This document shows, piece after piece, positions 1-7,763 of a stretch of 31,812 bases of DNA. The first letter of the stretch is position 1. Each line of letters opens with the position of its first letter. The DNA lies in the IMG/VR virus record IMGVR_UViG_3300048590_000137, positions 1 to 31,812 of that record. One strand, 5' to 3'. The stretch is from a virus. Under the pieces are notes generated by a model. The model was not told the origin of the DNA. It worked only from the letters and a program-made list of their open reading frames with translations, and did no database searches. Both the position numbers and the translations under genes were made by a program.

Positions 1-1
1 G

Positions 2-1066
2 TCAGGCGGTCGGTTGAAGTACCGGGCTCGCACTGGTGGCGCCGGTCGTGGGTTCGCCGGAGCTGATCTCGTGGTGTACGACGAGGCGTACGCCTTGAAA
101 GCGGAGCACGTCGCCGCATCGCTCCCCACGTTGTCGACGTCGCCGAACGCTCAGGTGTGGTTCGCTTCATCGGCCGGACTGGGGTACTCGTCGGCGTTGT
201 GGCGACTGAGGGTGCGGGCGCTGGCCGGCGAGGCCGGCCGACTCGCTTACTCGGAGTTCACCGCCGAGGACGTGGCCCTAGATGCTCAGGGTCGACCGAG
301 GTCAACTCCGATCGACGTGGAGGATCGCCGGTTGTGGGCCCTGGCTAATCCAGCGGCGGGGTCGCTGATCTCATGGGAGTACCTCGAGGCCGAGTTCGCA
401 GCGATGGGCGAGGAGAAGTTCGCTCGGGAGCGTCTCGGTGTGTGGGATCCGTTAGAGGGTTCTGAGGGGCGGGAGCCGAAGATCCCCGCCGATGGTTGGG
501 CGGGAACAGCGACGGTTGACCTGCCGGCGATGGAACCGGGAAGTGTGGTGGTCGCGTTTGGTGTGACCCGCGACGGGTCGCATTCGTCGGTCGCCGTCGG
601 GGCCGGGTCGATCACATCCCCCTACGTCGAGCTGATCGAGCACCGCGAGGGAGTCGGATGGTTGCCGGCGTTCCTCGTGGAGTTGTGCCGTCGGTGGTCA
701 CCGCTAGCGGTCGGTTGCAACAATGCGGGGCCGGCTGGGGCGCAGGTGGCGCCGGTGCTCACAGCGATGCGTGATGCGGGGCTAGATCCCGACCTCATGC
801 ACCCGCTCGGTCCTGCTGCCTATCGGGATGCCTGCGGCGGGTTCTTCACTGATGTGATCGAGGGGCGCCTGCGCCGTCCGGCTGATGGGCAGGGCCCGTT
901 GGACCTGGCCGCGGGCGACGCTACGGAGCGCCCGCTTGGTGACGCATGGGTCTGGGATCGGCGGGCATCCACAGTGCCGATCTCACCGCTCGAGGCCGTC
1001 ACGATCGCTCGTGCGTTGCTTCCCGTGGAGGCTCCGGCCGCTCCGGCACCTGTGTACGCCTACTGA
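2..1066 (+). CDS. Terminase large subunit, 3' part (5' end outside window)
   Basis: The large terminase is the ATP-driven motor and nuclease that packages DNA into proheads. The frame is open to the left edge, so the N-terminal Walker A region is missing; the first in-window TTG at position 14 is probably internal. A Walker B-like stretch, DLVVYDEAYAL, follows a GAGRGF segment, as in phage terminases. The C-terminal half keeps the layout of the RNase H-fold nuclease domain seen in actinophage terminases, including GDAWVWDRR and ISPLEAVTIA. The three places where I expect catalytic aspartates read AFGVT, GCNNAGPAG and VPISPL, so the acidic residues look substituted (see findings). It lies directly upstream of the portal gene, as expected for a head module. 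Confidence 0.9.
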   Translation, partial: SGGRLKYRARTGGAGRGFAGADLVVYDEAYALKAEHVAASLPTLSTSPNAQVWFASSAGLGYSSALWRLRVRALAGEAGRLAYSEFTAEDVALDAQGRPRSTPIDVEDRRLWALANPAAGSLISWEYLEAEFAAMGEEKFARERLGVWDPLEGSEGREPKIPADGWAGTATVDLPAMEPGSVVVAFGVTRDGSHSSVAVGAGSITSPYVELIEHREGVGWLPAFLVELCRRWSPLAVGCNNAGPAGAQVAPVLTAMRDAGLDPDLMHPLGPAAYRDACGGFFTDVIEGRLRRPADGQGPLDLAAGDATERPLGDAWVWDRRASTVPISPLEAVTIARALLPVEAPAAPAPVYAY

Positions 1067-1082
1067 CTTCGCGAGGTGCCTG

Positions 1083-1217
1083 ATGTTGTCGACGGTGTTG
1101 GAAGTGCTCGGGCTCGCCACTTTGGTGGCCGCTGCCGCTCTGGTGTCGCCGGCCCTGGCGTTGACGGTGGCGGGTGCCTCGTTGCTGGTGGTGGGCCTGT
1201 TCATGGAGCCCCGCTGA
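1083..1217 (+). CDS. Small two-helix membrane protein
   Basis: A 44-residue ORF fills the space between terminase and portal. The start ATG has a GAGGTG ribosome-binding sequence about 4 nt upstream, and the stop overlaps the portal start as TGATG, so the two are probably translationally coupled. The sequence is almost wholly hydrophobic and fits two short membrane helices, VLGLATLVAAAALV and ALTVAGASLLVVGLF, ending in a basic residue. Small hydrophobic proteins occur at this position in other actinophages, but I know of no assigned function. It could be a holin-like or membrane-targeting peptide; that is inference. Confidence 0.65.
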   Translation: MLSTVLEVLGLATLVAAAALVSPALALTVAGASLLVVGLFMEPR

Positions 1218-2392
1218 TGGGATTGTTCCGGCGTCATTCGGAGCCCGAGGAGCGGTCGATCAACCTATCGGCCTACGCCGGGCTGTGGTCCGATTCGCTT
1301 TCCTATTCGCCGGTGCCGGTGGGTGTGCAGACGGCGTTGACGCACGCTGCATCCTCGGCGTGCATCGACCAGTTGGCGTCGTCAGTGTCGTCGCTTCCGG
1401 TGGACGTGGTCCGTTCGGTTGGTGATGTCCGCACGCCGGTGGTGCCGACGCCATCGCTGATCCGCGAGCCCTCGCCGCTCGTCGAGCAGGACGTGTGGTT
1501 CTACCAGCTTCAGGAGTCCCGGCTGACCGACGGGAACGCGTTCGGCGAGGTGCTCGGGGTCAGCCAGACCGGCTACCCGACGATGATCGAACTGGTCGAC
1601 CCAGTGCGGGTCATCAACCGTCGCATCGAGGGTGGCGTCCCGGCGGTGACCCTCAACGGGGAGACGCGCCGTCTGTGGCCTCACGGTGATCTGTGGCACT
1701 GCCCTGGTCCGTTCGTCCGTGCCGGGTCTCCGTTCGGGGATTCCCCGGTGGAACGGGCACGTTCCACGATCGGCGCAGCGATCGCCGCCCGTGACTTCGG
1801 CGCCCGGTTCTTCGGTGATGGCGGGCATCCCGGGGCGATCCTGCGCTCGGACCAGGAGATGACAGCGGAGCAGGCGAAGTCCTATAAGCGGGCGTTCATG
1901 GCTGCTACCCGGGGGAACCGGGAGCCGGCGGTGATGGGGTCTGGGGTCACCTACGAACCGATCACGGTCGAACCGAACAACTCGCAGTTCATCGACCTGA
2001 TGCGCTTCACGATCGAGGAGGCGTGTCGCTTCTGGCGGGTACCGCCAGCGATGGTCTACGCGGCAGTGTCCGGGCAGGCGGTCACCTACGCCAACGTGTC
2101 GCAGTCCGACCTCGCCTACCTGAAGCATTCGCTCGAGGGGCACCTTGTGCGAATCGAGAAGGCGTTGACCCGACTGCTTCCTCGCCCGCAGGTGGTGAGG
2201 TTCAACCGCTCGGCATTCTTGCGATCCGATCCGGGATCCCGGTCAGAGGTCGTCGACCGCCGGTTGAAGAACCAGACCCTGACCGTGAACGAGGCCCGGG
2301 CGCTCGAAGATGAGCCGCCGTTCACTGACCCTCGTTTCGACGAGCCGGGGATCCCCGGCGATGACGTCCCCCCGGAGGCCACAGATGGCTGA
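1217..2392 (+). CDS. Portal protein (HK97 family)
   Basis: The portal forms the dodecameric ring at one head vertex through which DNA enters and leaves. The protein is 391 residues, normal for HK97-type portals, and begins MGLFRRHSEPEERS. The chosen ATG overlaps the upstream TGA, whereas a longer in-frame start at 1076 would run through the preceding small gene. Family-typical features are the early ASSACIDQLASSVSSLPVDVV segment, a central stem-like region with GGHPGAIL, and the PPAMVYAAVSGQ turn. The C-terminus is acidic and Pro-rich. It sits between terminase and prohead protease, and its end overlaps the protease start by 8 nt. Confidence 0.92.
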   Translation: MGLFRRHSEPEERSINLSAYAGLWSDSLSYSPVPVGVQTALTHAASSACIDQLASSVSSLPVDVVRSVGDVRTPVVPTPSLIREPSPLVEQDVWFYQLQESRLTDGNAFGEVLGVSQTGYPTMIELVDPVRVINRRIEGGVPAVTLNGETRRLWPHGDLWHCPGPFVRAGSPFGDSPVERARSTIGAAIAARDFGARFFGDGGHPGAILRSDQEMTAEQAKSYKRAFMAATRGNREPAVMGSGVTYEPITVEPNNSQFIDLMRFTIEEACRFWRVPPAMVYAAVSGQAVTYANVSQSDLAYLKHSLEGHLVRIEKALTRLLPRPQVVRFNRSAFLRSDPGSRSEVVDRRLKNQTLTVNEARALEDEPPFTDPRFDEPGIPGDDVPPEATDG

Positions 2393-3098
2393 CGCACCGA
2401 AGGCGCTACTGACCCGCGCTGCCACCTTCGAGACCCGCTCCGCCGGGGATGACGGCTTCACCCTCGAGGGGTACGCGGCGGTGTTCGGGTCCCCCACCCG
2501 CATCGACTCGTGGGAGGGGATCTTCGACGAGAAGATCGAGCGGGGGGCGTTCGCGAAGACGCTCAAGGAACGGTCGCCCGTCATCCAGTTCGACCACGGC
2601 CACGACATCGCCACCGGTTCCGTGCCGATCGCCGCCGTGAACACGATTCGTGAGGACACGAAGGGGCTGTGGGTGTCGGCGCGCATGTTCGACAACCCGC
2701 GAGTGGAGCCGATCCGCCAGGCGATCGCTGGCGGCGCCATCGACGGCATGTCGTTCCGGTTCCGTGTGATCCGCGAGGAGTGGGACGAGACCGGCGACGT
2801 GCCATTGCGCACCATTCGCGAACTGGAGCTGTTCGAGCTCGGCCCCGTCGTGTTCCCGGCATACGCCGCCACTTCCGTGGGGGTGCGGTCGCTGCTCGCC
2901 GACCTCGACGAACCCCAGCGGCTCGCTCTACTGGCAGACCTCTCCGGCGTCGACGCCGCCCGTCAGGGCACCTCAACGCCACCCCCCAAGCCTGACGCCG
3001 CCCACGAGGGCACCTCAGGCACCACCGGCGGTCGCGACCCTCGCGCCGCACTCACCCTCGCAACCGTCATGCGGTTGAGTCGAAAGGAGAAGCCGTGA
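2385..3098 (+). CDS. Prohead protease (peptidase U35 / HK97 gp4-like)
   Basis: This serine protease matures the prohead by trimming the capsid delta domain. The protein is 237 residues from the ATG at 2385, preceded by CGGAGG at 2373-2378. A longer in-frame start at 2310 lies inside the portal gene with no supporting signal. Family landmarks are LEGYAAVFGS near the N-terminus, FDHGH with the likely catalytic His71, GMSFRFRV with the likely nucleophile Ser123, and FELGPVVFPAYA. The last 50 residues are Pro/Gly/Thr-rich and look like a flexible, possibly self-cleaved tail. It overlaps the capsid gene by 4 nt (GTGA). Confidence 0.92.
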   Translation: MADAPKALLTRAATFETRSAGDDGFTLEGYAAVFGSPTRIDSWEGIFDEKIERGAFAKTLKERSPVIQFDHGHDIATGSVPIAAVNTIREDTKGLWVSARMFDNPRVEPIRQAIAGGAIDGMSFRFRVIREEWDETGDVPLRTIRELELFELGPVVFPAYAATSVGVRSLLADLDEPQRLALLADLSGVDAARQGTSTPPPKPDAAHEGTSGTTGGRDPRAALTLATVMRLSRKEKP

Positions 3099-4519
3099 AG
3101 GCTCTCGAACTGGTGCGCGAGAAGCGCGCCGAACTGGAAGAGGCCCGGGACGCAGCCATCGAGGCGCTCGAAGCCGTGGCGACCGTCGCCCTCGAAGAGG
3201 AGCGGTCCCTGACCTCCGACGATGACGTGGCCATCGCCGCCCGGCAGGCCGAGGTCGCCGACATCGACGAGAAGCTCGCCGAGATCGACGCACGCGAAGC
3301 CGAGCTGCTGGAGATCGCGGAGCGCACCGCCGAGCGCGCCAAGCGTCCGTCGCTCCAGGTGATCGCCAAGCCCGACAGCACCGACGTGCTGGAGGACCGG
3401 GCGGCCACCCCACAGCAGCTCGCCGACGCGCTCACCCGTTCCCTGGAACACAAGGTGGAGCGCCCGGAGGACATGGACCACGTCCGCAAGCTGGTGATGC
3501 GTCACCGCGCTGACCGGGAATGGGCCCGTGCGCTGATCGTCCGCGCGACCGACGCGTACGAGTCCGGGTGGGCGAAGATGGTGACCGGCAACGAGTGGCG
3601 GCTCAGCGCCGAGGAGCGCACCGCGCTGTCCACCGTGACCGACGCCAACGGTAACTACCTCGTGCCGACCCACCTCGATCCGACGGTCATCCTGACCAAC
3701 TCGGGCACATCCAACGCCGTGCGCGGCATCTCCCGGGTCGTCACCCTGACCCGTCCCGGCGACACCTCCTGGCAGGGGATCACCTCCGCCGGTGTCACCG
3801 CGTCGTTCGACGCGCAGTTGACCGAGGTGTCCGACGACTCGCCGACGTTCGCCCAGCCCACGATCCCGACGCACAAGGCGCAGGCGTTCGTGCAGGCGTC
3901 CATCGAGGCGACCGAGGACATCGCCGGCCTCGCCGGAGAACTGCTGATGATGTTCGCGGATGCCCGCGACCGTCTCGAGGGGGCCGCGCATTGCACCGGC
4001 ACCGGCAGCGACCAGCCCACCGGCGTGTTCACCGCTCTGGATGCGAACACGAACGTGGAGCTCGTGTCGACGACGGCCGCCACCATCGGCAAGGTCGACC
4101 TCGACGCCGTCTACTCGGGGGTGCCCGTCCGGTTCCGCCCGAAGTCGACGTGGCTCACCCATCCGACCTGGTCGCTGGCCGTGCAGAACCTCGGTACCGC
4201 CGTCTCGGCGAACTACTCCACCGATCTGACCCAGGCGCCCGCCCAGCGGTGGCTCGGTCGTCCGGTGGTGGAGTCCGACGACGCTCCGGCAGTCGCCACC
4301 ACCACGGTCAGGGACAACCGGATCGTACTCGGCGACTTCTCGTCCTACGTCATCGTCGACAAGCCCGGCAGCTTCGCGGTGGAGTACATCCCCCAGATGT
4401 TCAACACGGCGAACAACCTGCCCGACGGCCGGCGCGGTTGGTACGCCTACTGGCGCACCGGTGCCGACTCGGTCAACGACCTGGCGTTCCGCCTGTTGCA
4501 GGACAAGACCTCGGCCTGA
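3095..4519 (+). CDS. Major capsid protein with N-terminal delta domain (HK97 fold)
   Basis: This is the main shell protein, 474 residues. The GTG start has an excellent ribosome-binding sequence (GAAAGGAGA, 3082-3090). Residues 1 to about 90 are highly charged and heptad-like (KRAELEEARDAAIEALEAV, IDEKLAEIDAREAELLEIAE), typical of the scaffold-like delta domain removed by the adjacent protease. The remaining 380 residues match the HK97 capsid pattern. They include an N-arm region around LSTVTDANGNYLVPTHLDP, a THKAQAFVQASIEATEDI stretch in the E-loop/spine area, and GTGSDQPTGVFTA. A strong hairpin follows immediately (4539-4568). No separate scaffold gene is seen, consistent with a fused delta domain. 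Confidence 0.95.
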   Translation: MKALELVREKRAELEEARDAAIEALEAVATVALEEERSLTSDDDVAIAARQAEVADIDEKLAEIDAREAELLEIAERTAERAKRPSLQVIAKPDSTDVLEDRAATPQQLADALTRSLEHKVERPEDMDHVRKLVMRHRADREWARALIVRATDAYESGWAKMVTGNEWRLSAEERTALSTVTDANGNYLVPTHLDPTVILTNSGTSNAVRGISRVVTLTRPGDTSWQGITSAGVTASFDAQLTEVSDDSPTFAQPTIPTHKAQAFVQASIEATEDIAGLAGELLMMFADARDRLEGAAHCTGTGSDQPTGVFTALDANTNVELVSTTAATIGKVDLDAVYSGVPVRFRPKSTWLTHPTWSLAVQNLGTAVSANYSTDLTQAPAQRWLGRPVVESDDAPAVATTTVRDNRIVLGDFSSYVIVDKPGSFAVEYIPQMFNTANNLPDGRRGWYAYWRTGADSVNDLAFRLLQDKTSA

Positions 4520-4538
4520 CCTGCCGGCGTCGACCCCC

Positions 4539-4568
4539 GGGGGTGGGCCGCTTCGGTGGCCCGCCCCC
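4539..4568 (+). terminator. 13-bp hairpin with UUCG tetraloop after the capsid gene
   Basis: A GGGGGTGGGCCGC arm pairs with the downstream G/C-rich arm around a C(UUCG)G tetraloop. It gives 13 consecutive pairs, including two G-U wobbles. It begins 19 nt after the capsid stop. No T-tract follows, so it may be a partial terminator, an mRNA 3'-end stabiliser or a processing site that sets high capsid expression over the genes downstream. A related hairpin lies at 15982-16000. Confidence 0.6.
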
Positions 4569-4596
4569 ACCCACATCATCCGAGCGGGGAGGCCGC

Positions 4597-4761
4597 ATGG
4601 AGATCACCGAGAAGGTCGTCGTCGACGGCCGAGAGTGGACTGTCGTTCACACATCCAAGGAACCGTCTGTCGTGGAGCAGGCGACCGCCGCCCCCGGGGA
4701 ACTGCGGGAGACGCGCAAGCGTCGCCGCCCATGGTTCTCCTCGTGGCGAACCGTCCGATGA
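4597..4761 (+). CDS. Small basic protein of unknown function
   Basis: This is a 54-residue ORF with a good GGGGAGG ribosome-binding sequence at 4586-4592, 4 to 5 nt before the ATG. The first half, MEITEKVVVDGREWTVVHTS, could form a short beta hairpin. The C-terminus is strongly basic and aromatic (RKRRRPWFSSWRTVR), suggesting contact with nucleic acid or membrane. Its stop overlaps the glycosyltransferase start as ATGA, so it opens the inserted glycosyltransferase and methyltransferase cassette and may couple its translation. I do not recognise a family. Confidence 0.6.
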   Translation: MEITEKVVVDGREWTVVHTSKEPSVVEQATAAPGELRETRKRRRPWFSSWRTVR

Positions 4762-5504
4762 TTCGAGGCGCGGTCACTGTCGGGTTCCTCCATCCCGGCA
4801 AGTGGTCGGCTGTGTTCGGCAACTCGCTCATGGAGCTGATGCTTCACGACGTGGCCGCCGAACAGCGCATGTTTCGGCATCGTCACGGGTGGATGGGTAA
4901 GGAGACCGGCGCAGGGCACATCCACGCCGGGCGTAACCGGATAGCCGCTGCTGTGCTCGACGAGTCCGAAGCCGAGTGGCTTTGGTTCGTGGACGCGGAC
5001 ATGGGGTTTGCGGGTGACACCGTGGATCGGCTCATAGCGTCAGCGGACCCGACGGAACGTCCAGTGATGGGCGGGCTGGCCTTCGCTCAGAAGTCCGATG
5101 GGGTCGGCGAGTTCGGTGCCAGGCGCTACCGGATGTGCCCGACCGTCTACCGGATGGGGGAGACCGACACGGAGGTGGGGTTCGCCCCCATCTTCGACTA
5201 CCCGAGAGGCGAAGTCGTCGAGGTCGCAGCCACGGGCTGCGCTTGCCTCCTCATCCACCGCGACGCTCTGGACAAGGTCCGCTCCGAGCATGGTGACCGC
5301 TGGTTCGACGGCATCGAGGTACCGAAAGGGCCCGGCGGTCGGACAGTGTTCGGAGAGGACATCTCGTTCTGCCTCAGGCTCGCAGCCTGTGGCATCCCAG
5401 TTCACGTCGATACCTCGGTCAGGACGACTCACGACAAGGGTGGGGTGTTCTTCGACGAGGAGACCTACGACCTTCAGCGAGCGATGCTTCGTGTTGGGTC
5501 CTGA
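4758..5504 (+). CDS. Glycosyltransferase, GT-A fold (family 2-like)
   Basis: The product is probably an enzyme that transfers a sugar from a nucleotide-sugar donor; acceptor unknown. It is 248 residues from the ATG at 4758, chosen because it overlaps the preceding TGA; an in-frame ATG at 4731 lacks that coupling. The DXD metal and donor-binding motif is FVDADMGF (Asp79, Asp81), preceded by AGRNRIAAAVL and WLWF. Further landmarks are VAATGCACLLIHRDAL and FGEDISFCLRLAACGIPVHV, matching the acidic ED motif of GT-A enzymes, and a C-terminal THDKGG. No membrane segment is seen. It is embedded in the head gene operon with a membrane protein and a methyltransferase. Confidence 0.85.
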   Translation: MIRGAVTVGFLHPGKWSAVFGNSLMELMLHDVAAEQRMFRHRHGWMGKETGAGHIHAGRNRIAAAVLDESEAEWLWFVDADMGFAGDTVDRLIASADPTERPVMGGLAFAQKSDGVGEFGARRYRMCPTVYRMGETDTEVGFAPIFDYPRGEVVEVAATGCACLLIHRDALDKVRSEHGDRWFDGIEVPKGPGGRTVFGEDISFCLRLAACGIPVHVDTSVRTTHDKGGVFFDEETYDLQRAMLRVGS

Positions 5505-6306
5505 CTCTGCCCGCTACCTGATCGCCGGCGAGGGCCTGCCGGTCGCCCGCCCGTTCCACCTCCGATGGCTGCTGCCGGCGGTGTGCCGGGACCGTCCGTC
5601 CCGGTGGCGTGCCGTGTGGTTCGCATCGTGGCCGATCGCCGCCTTCGGGTGCGCCTGGTGGGCGTCGGGGATGGTCGACGGGTGGCAGGTGCCGCTCGCC
5701 GCCGCTGCGCTCCTGGTGGCTCTCCCGGGCGTCTGGGGGCCGAGCGTCGCCCGTCCGATCGGTGTCGACATGCCGGCGCTCGCCGTCGGACTGATCGCTG
5801 CCGCACTTTGGGTCCACGGGCTCGATGTGCCCGCCGTTATCGTTGCGGCTCTCGCCGCCACCATGAAAGAGACCTCGCCTGTCTGGGTGGCGTTGTGGTG
5901 CTGGTCTCCGTGGCCGCTACTCGCCCTCGCCGCTCCCGCTATCGCCGCTATCGTGCGCCGCCCGGCGATCGATGAGGTGACCGCCCATCCGAACTTGATC
6001 CGGGTGCATGACCACCCGGTCCGGTCCGCCATGGAGCATCGGCGTGGCCGGTGGCGTGACGCCTGGACGATGGTCGCCCCGTGGGGAGCGACGCTCGCCG
6101 CACTGGTCGCACCAGACCGCCAGACCATCGCCACACTCGCCGTCGCTCACGCTCAACTACTGGTCGCCACCGACACGGTGCGACTGCTCGCCACGACGGC
6201 CGGGCCCGTGATGGCCCTCGCCGCCGCAGAGACCTACCCCGCGGCATGGCTGCCGTTGATCGTCGCCGCCCACGCCGTGTGGTGGCGCAAACCGGAGCTC
6301 GTCTGA
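5491..6306 (+). CDS. Polytopic membrane protein, possible GT-C-like glycosyltransferase
   Basis: This 271-residue protein has several hydrophobic segments, for example AVWFASWPIAAFGCAWWASG, VPLAAAALLVALPGVW, ALAVGLIAAALWVHGL and LLALAAPAIAAIV. The N-terminus DSARYLIAGEGLPVARPFH is reminiscent of the first loop of lipid-linked-sugar glycosyltransferases of the GT-C type, where an acidic residue lies just before or within the first loop. That comparison is from memory and weak. GTG at 5491 is preferred: it overlaps the glycosyltransferase end by 14 nt, while the longer frame is only a shadow of that gene. A multi-pass membrane protein among head genes is unusual. Its stop overlaps the next ATG (TGATG). 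Confidence 0.65.
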   Translation: MLGPDSARYLIAGEGLPVARPFHLRWLLPAVCRDRPSRWRAVWFASWPIAAFGCAWWASGMVDGWQVPLAAAALLVALPGVWGPSVARPIGVDMPALAVGLIAAALWVHGLDVPAVIVAALAATMKETSPVWVALWCWSPWPLLALAAPAIAAIVRRPAIDEVTAHPNLIRVHDHPVRSAMEHRRGRWRDAWTMVAPWGATLAALVAPDRQTIATLAVAHAQLLVATDTVRLLATTAGPVMALAAAETYPAAWLPLIVAAHAVWWRKPELV

Positions 6307-6794
6307 TGCACGCTGAGGCGCGGGAGTGGGTGCAGCGGTGGGCGCCTTCCGGGGCGCTCGACGTGCTGGACATCGGCGGCCGCGACGTCAACGGCACGGT
6401 GGTGGACCTGTTCGCCCCCGAGTGCCAGTGGGAAGTCGTCGACCTCCACGACGGCCACAACGTCACATGGGTGGGCGACTTCGTCGAGTTCTGCCCCGAC
6501 CGGCTCTACGACGTCGCCCTCTACCTCGAGGTGGCGGAGCACACCGCCGACTGGGCCGAGCATCTCAAAGTCGCCCGGGACTGCCTCACGTCCAGGGGTT
6601 CTCTGATCTTCACCGCGGCGGGCCCGAACCGGTCGCCGCATTCCGCTCTCGACGGCGGCCCGCTTCGTCCGGATGAGTACTACGCCAACGTCGACCCGGG
6701 CGCCTTGTCTGCCGTGCTGCGGCAGTTGTTCGGGTGGTCGTCGGTGCACATGAGCACCGACAGCACGGACGTGCGAGCGATCGCCAGGAGGTGA
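6306..6794 (+). CDS. Class I SAM-dependent methyltransferase-like protein
   Basis: This 162-residue protein is short but shows a Rossmann methyltransferase core. Motif I is LDVLDIGGRDVNGTVVDLF (Asp22, Gly24, Gly25), an acidic motif II region is WEVVDLHDGHN, and motif IV is YDVALYLEVAEHTADW. A post-core strand, GSLIFTAAGPNR, is followed by DEYYANVDP. The pattern resembles small methyltransferases that act on sugars or small molecules more than DNA methylases, since no NPPY or PC motif is present. Starting at the ATG in TGATG after the membrane protein, it belongs to the same inserted cassette; O-methylation of an added glycan is a reasonable inference. Confidence 0.75.
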   Translation: MHAEAREWVQRWAPSGALDVLDIGGRDVNGTVVDLFAPECQWEVVDLHDGHNVTWVGDFVEFCPDRLYDVALYLEVAEHTADWAEHLKVARDCLTSRGSLIFTAAGPNRSPHSALDGGPLRPDEYYANVDPGALSAVLRQLFGWSSVHMSTDSTDVRAIARR

Positions 6795-6798
6795 CCCG

Positions 6799-7374
6799 AT
6801 GGCCTACGTCACCCGCGCCCAGTTGCGGGCGCATCTCGGGTACCGCCCGGAGTTCGTCGAGGACGACGCGCAGATGGACGTGGCGATCTCCGCCGCTGAG
6901 GCGATGGTCGACGACTACTGCGGGCGGACGTTCGACGCGCCGACCGCATCTGACGAGCGCATCTACGACTCGTCCCGGTTGCGGACGCTCACCATCGACG
7001 ACGTGTCGGACACGGCTACCGCGGTTGTGGAGACGTCGTCGGATCGGTCGACGTGGACCGTCGAGGACACCGACGACTACTACTGGGACGTTCCCACCGG
7101 GTTCCCGGCGGTGGCGTTGTGCCGCATCTCCGATGCGTGGCCGGCCGGGTGGGTGCGGGTGACCGCCGATCACGGATGGTCCGCCGTCCCCGAACCGGTG
7201 ATCGCCGCAACCAAGCTCGCTGCGTCGCAGCTGCTGTCTCGCCGGCACTCACCGAACGGGATCGAGGTAGGCGGCGAGTTCGGCGCTGTCCGGTCGTCCC
7301 GGTTCCTCGACTCGACCGCCCAACTTCTCCTCGCCCCGTACCGTCGGGTGGGCGCCTATCTCGGTGTCGCCTGA
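6799..7374 (+). CDS. Head-tail connector protein (HK97 gp6-like)
   Basis: This protein forms the adaptor ring that sits on the portal after packaging. It is 191 residues with an exceptionally good Shine-Dalgarno (AGGAGGTGA, 6786-6794) just before the ATG. The N-terminus matches the helical Phage_connect_1 pattern: YVTRAQLRAHLGYRPEFVED, then AISAAEAMVDDYCGRTFD. The middle carries WTVEDTDDYYWDVPTGFPAV, and a C-terminal helix begins VIAATKLAASQLLSRR. Helix, beta insert, helix is the normal order. It overlaps the next gene (TGATG). The strong RBS suggests re-initiation of high structural expression after the glycosyltransferase cassette. Confidence 0.85.
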   Translation: MAYVTRAQLRAHLGYRPEFVEDDAQMDVAISAAEAMVDDYCGRTFDAPTASDERIYDSSRLRTLTIDDVSDTATAVVETSSDRSTWTVEDTDDYYWDVPTGFPAVALCRISDAWPAGWVRVTADHGWSAVPEPVIAATKLAASQLLSRRHSPNGIEVGGEFGAVRSSRFLDSTAQLLLAPYRRVGAYLGVA

Positions 7375-7763
7375 TGGACCTTGTCGCCGTACGGGAGGAG
7401 CTCGCTGAGGTGATCCGGGCGGGGGCGAGTGTCCCGGTGTTCGAGCTGCCGACCGCTGCGGTGTCTGCTCCGGGTGTGCTGTTTGGGAACCCTCGGGGTG
7501 AGTGGTCTCAGACGTTCGACGGTCAGGTGTCGGTGTCGTGGCCGTTGGTGGTGATCGTGTCCCGGTCGCATCCGGACATGTTGTCGCACATGGCGGAGCT
7601 GCTCTCCACGGGGACGGATCGGTCGATCGTAGATGCGATCAACGGGGCGGCGCCGGAGTCGTGCTCGTGGTGGCGTCCGGTCGGGTGGGATGAGTGGACC
7701 GATCTCGACCTCGGCGGGACGTCGTTCTGGGCGTGCACGGTCACGGTGGAGGTGTTCGGCTGA
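7374..7763 (+). CDS. Head-tail joining or tail terminator protein
   Basis: This 129-residue protein begins MDLVAVREELAEVIRAG and has a core of alternating strands (WSQTFDGQVSVSWPLVVIVSR, SFWACTVTVEVFG) around a helix, HPDMLSHMAELL. Its size, position between the gp6-like connector and the gp10-like protein, and alpha-beta layout fit a head-closure or tail-terminator protein. I cannot decide between these two from sequence alone. It is coupled on both sides by TGATG overlaps, so it is a constitutive part of the neck cluster. Confidence 0.7.
   Translation: MDLVAVREELAEVIRAGASVPVFELPTAAVSAPGVLFGNPRGEWSQTFDGQVSVSWPLVVIVSRSHPDMLSHMAELLSTGTDRSIVDAINGAAPESCSWWRPVGWDEWTDLDLGGTSFWACTVTVEVFG

Noticed and set aside
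1076-1217. Longer start for the portal gene
   Set aside because: It overlaps the small membrane protein and lacks any ribosome-binding signal; the ATG at 1217 fits the TGATG junction.
2963-4579. 538-residue reverse-strand ORF
   Set aside because: Antisense to the major capsid gene with a Gly/Val/Arg-biased composition and no recognisable domain.
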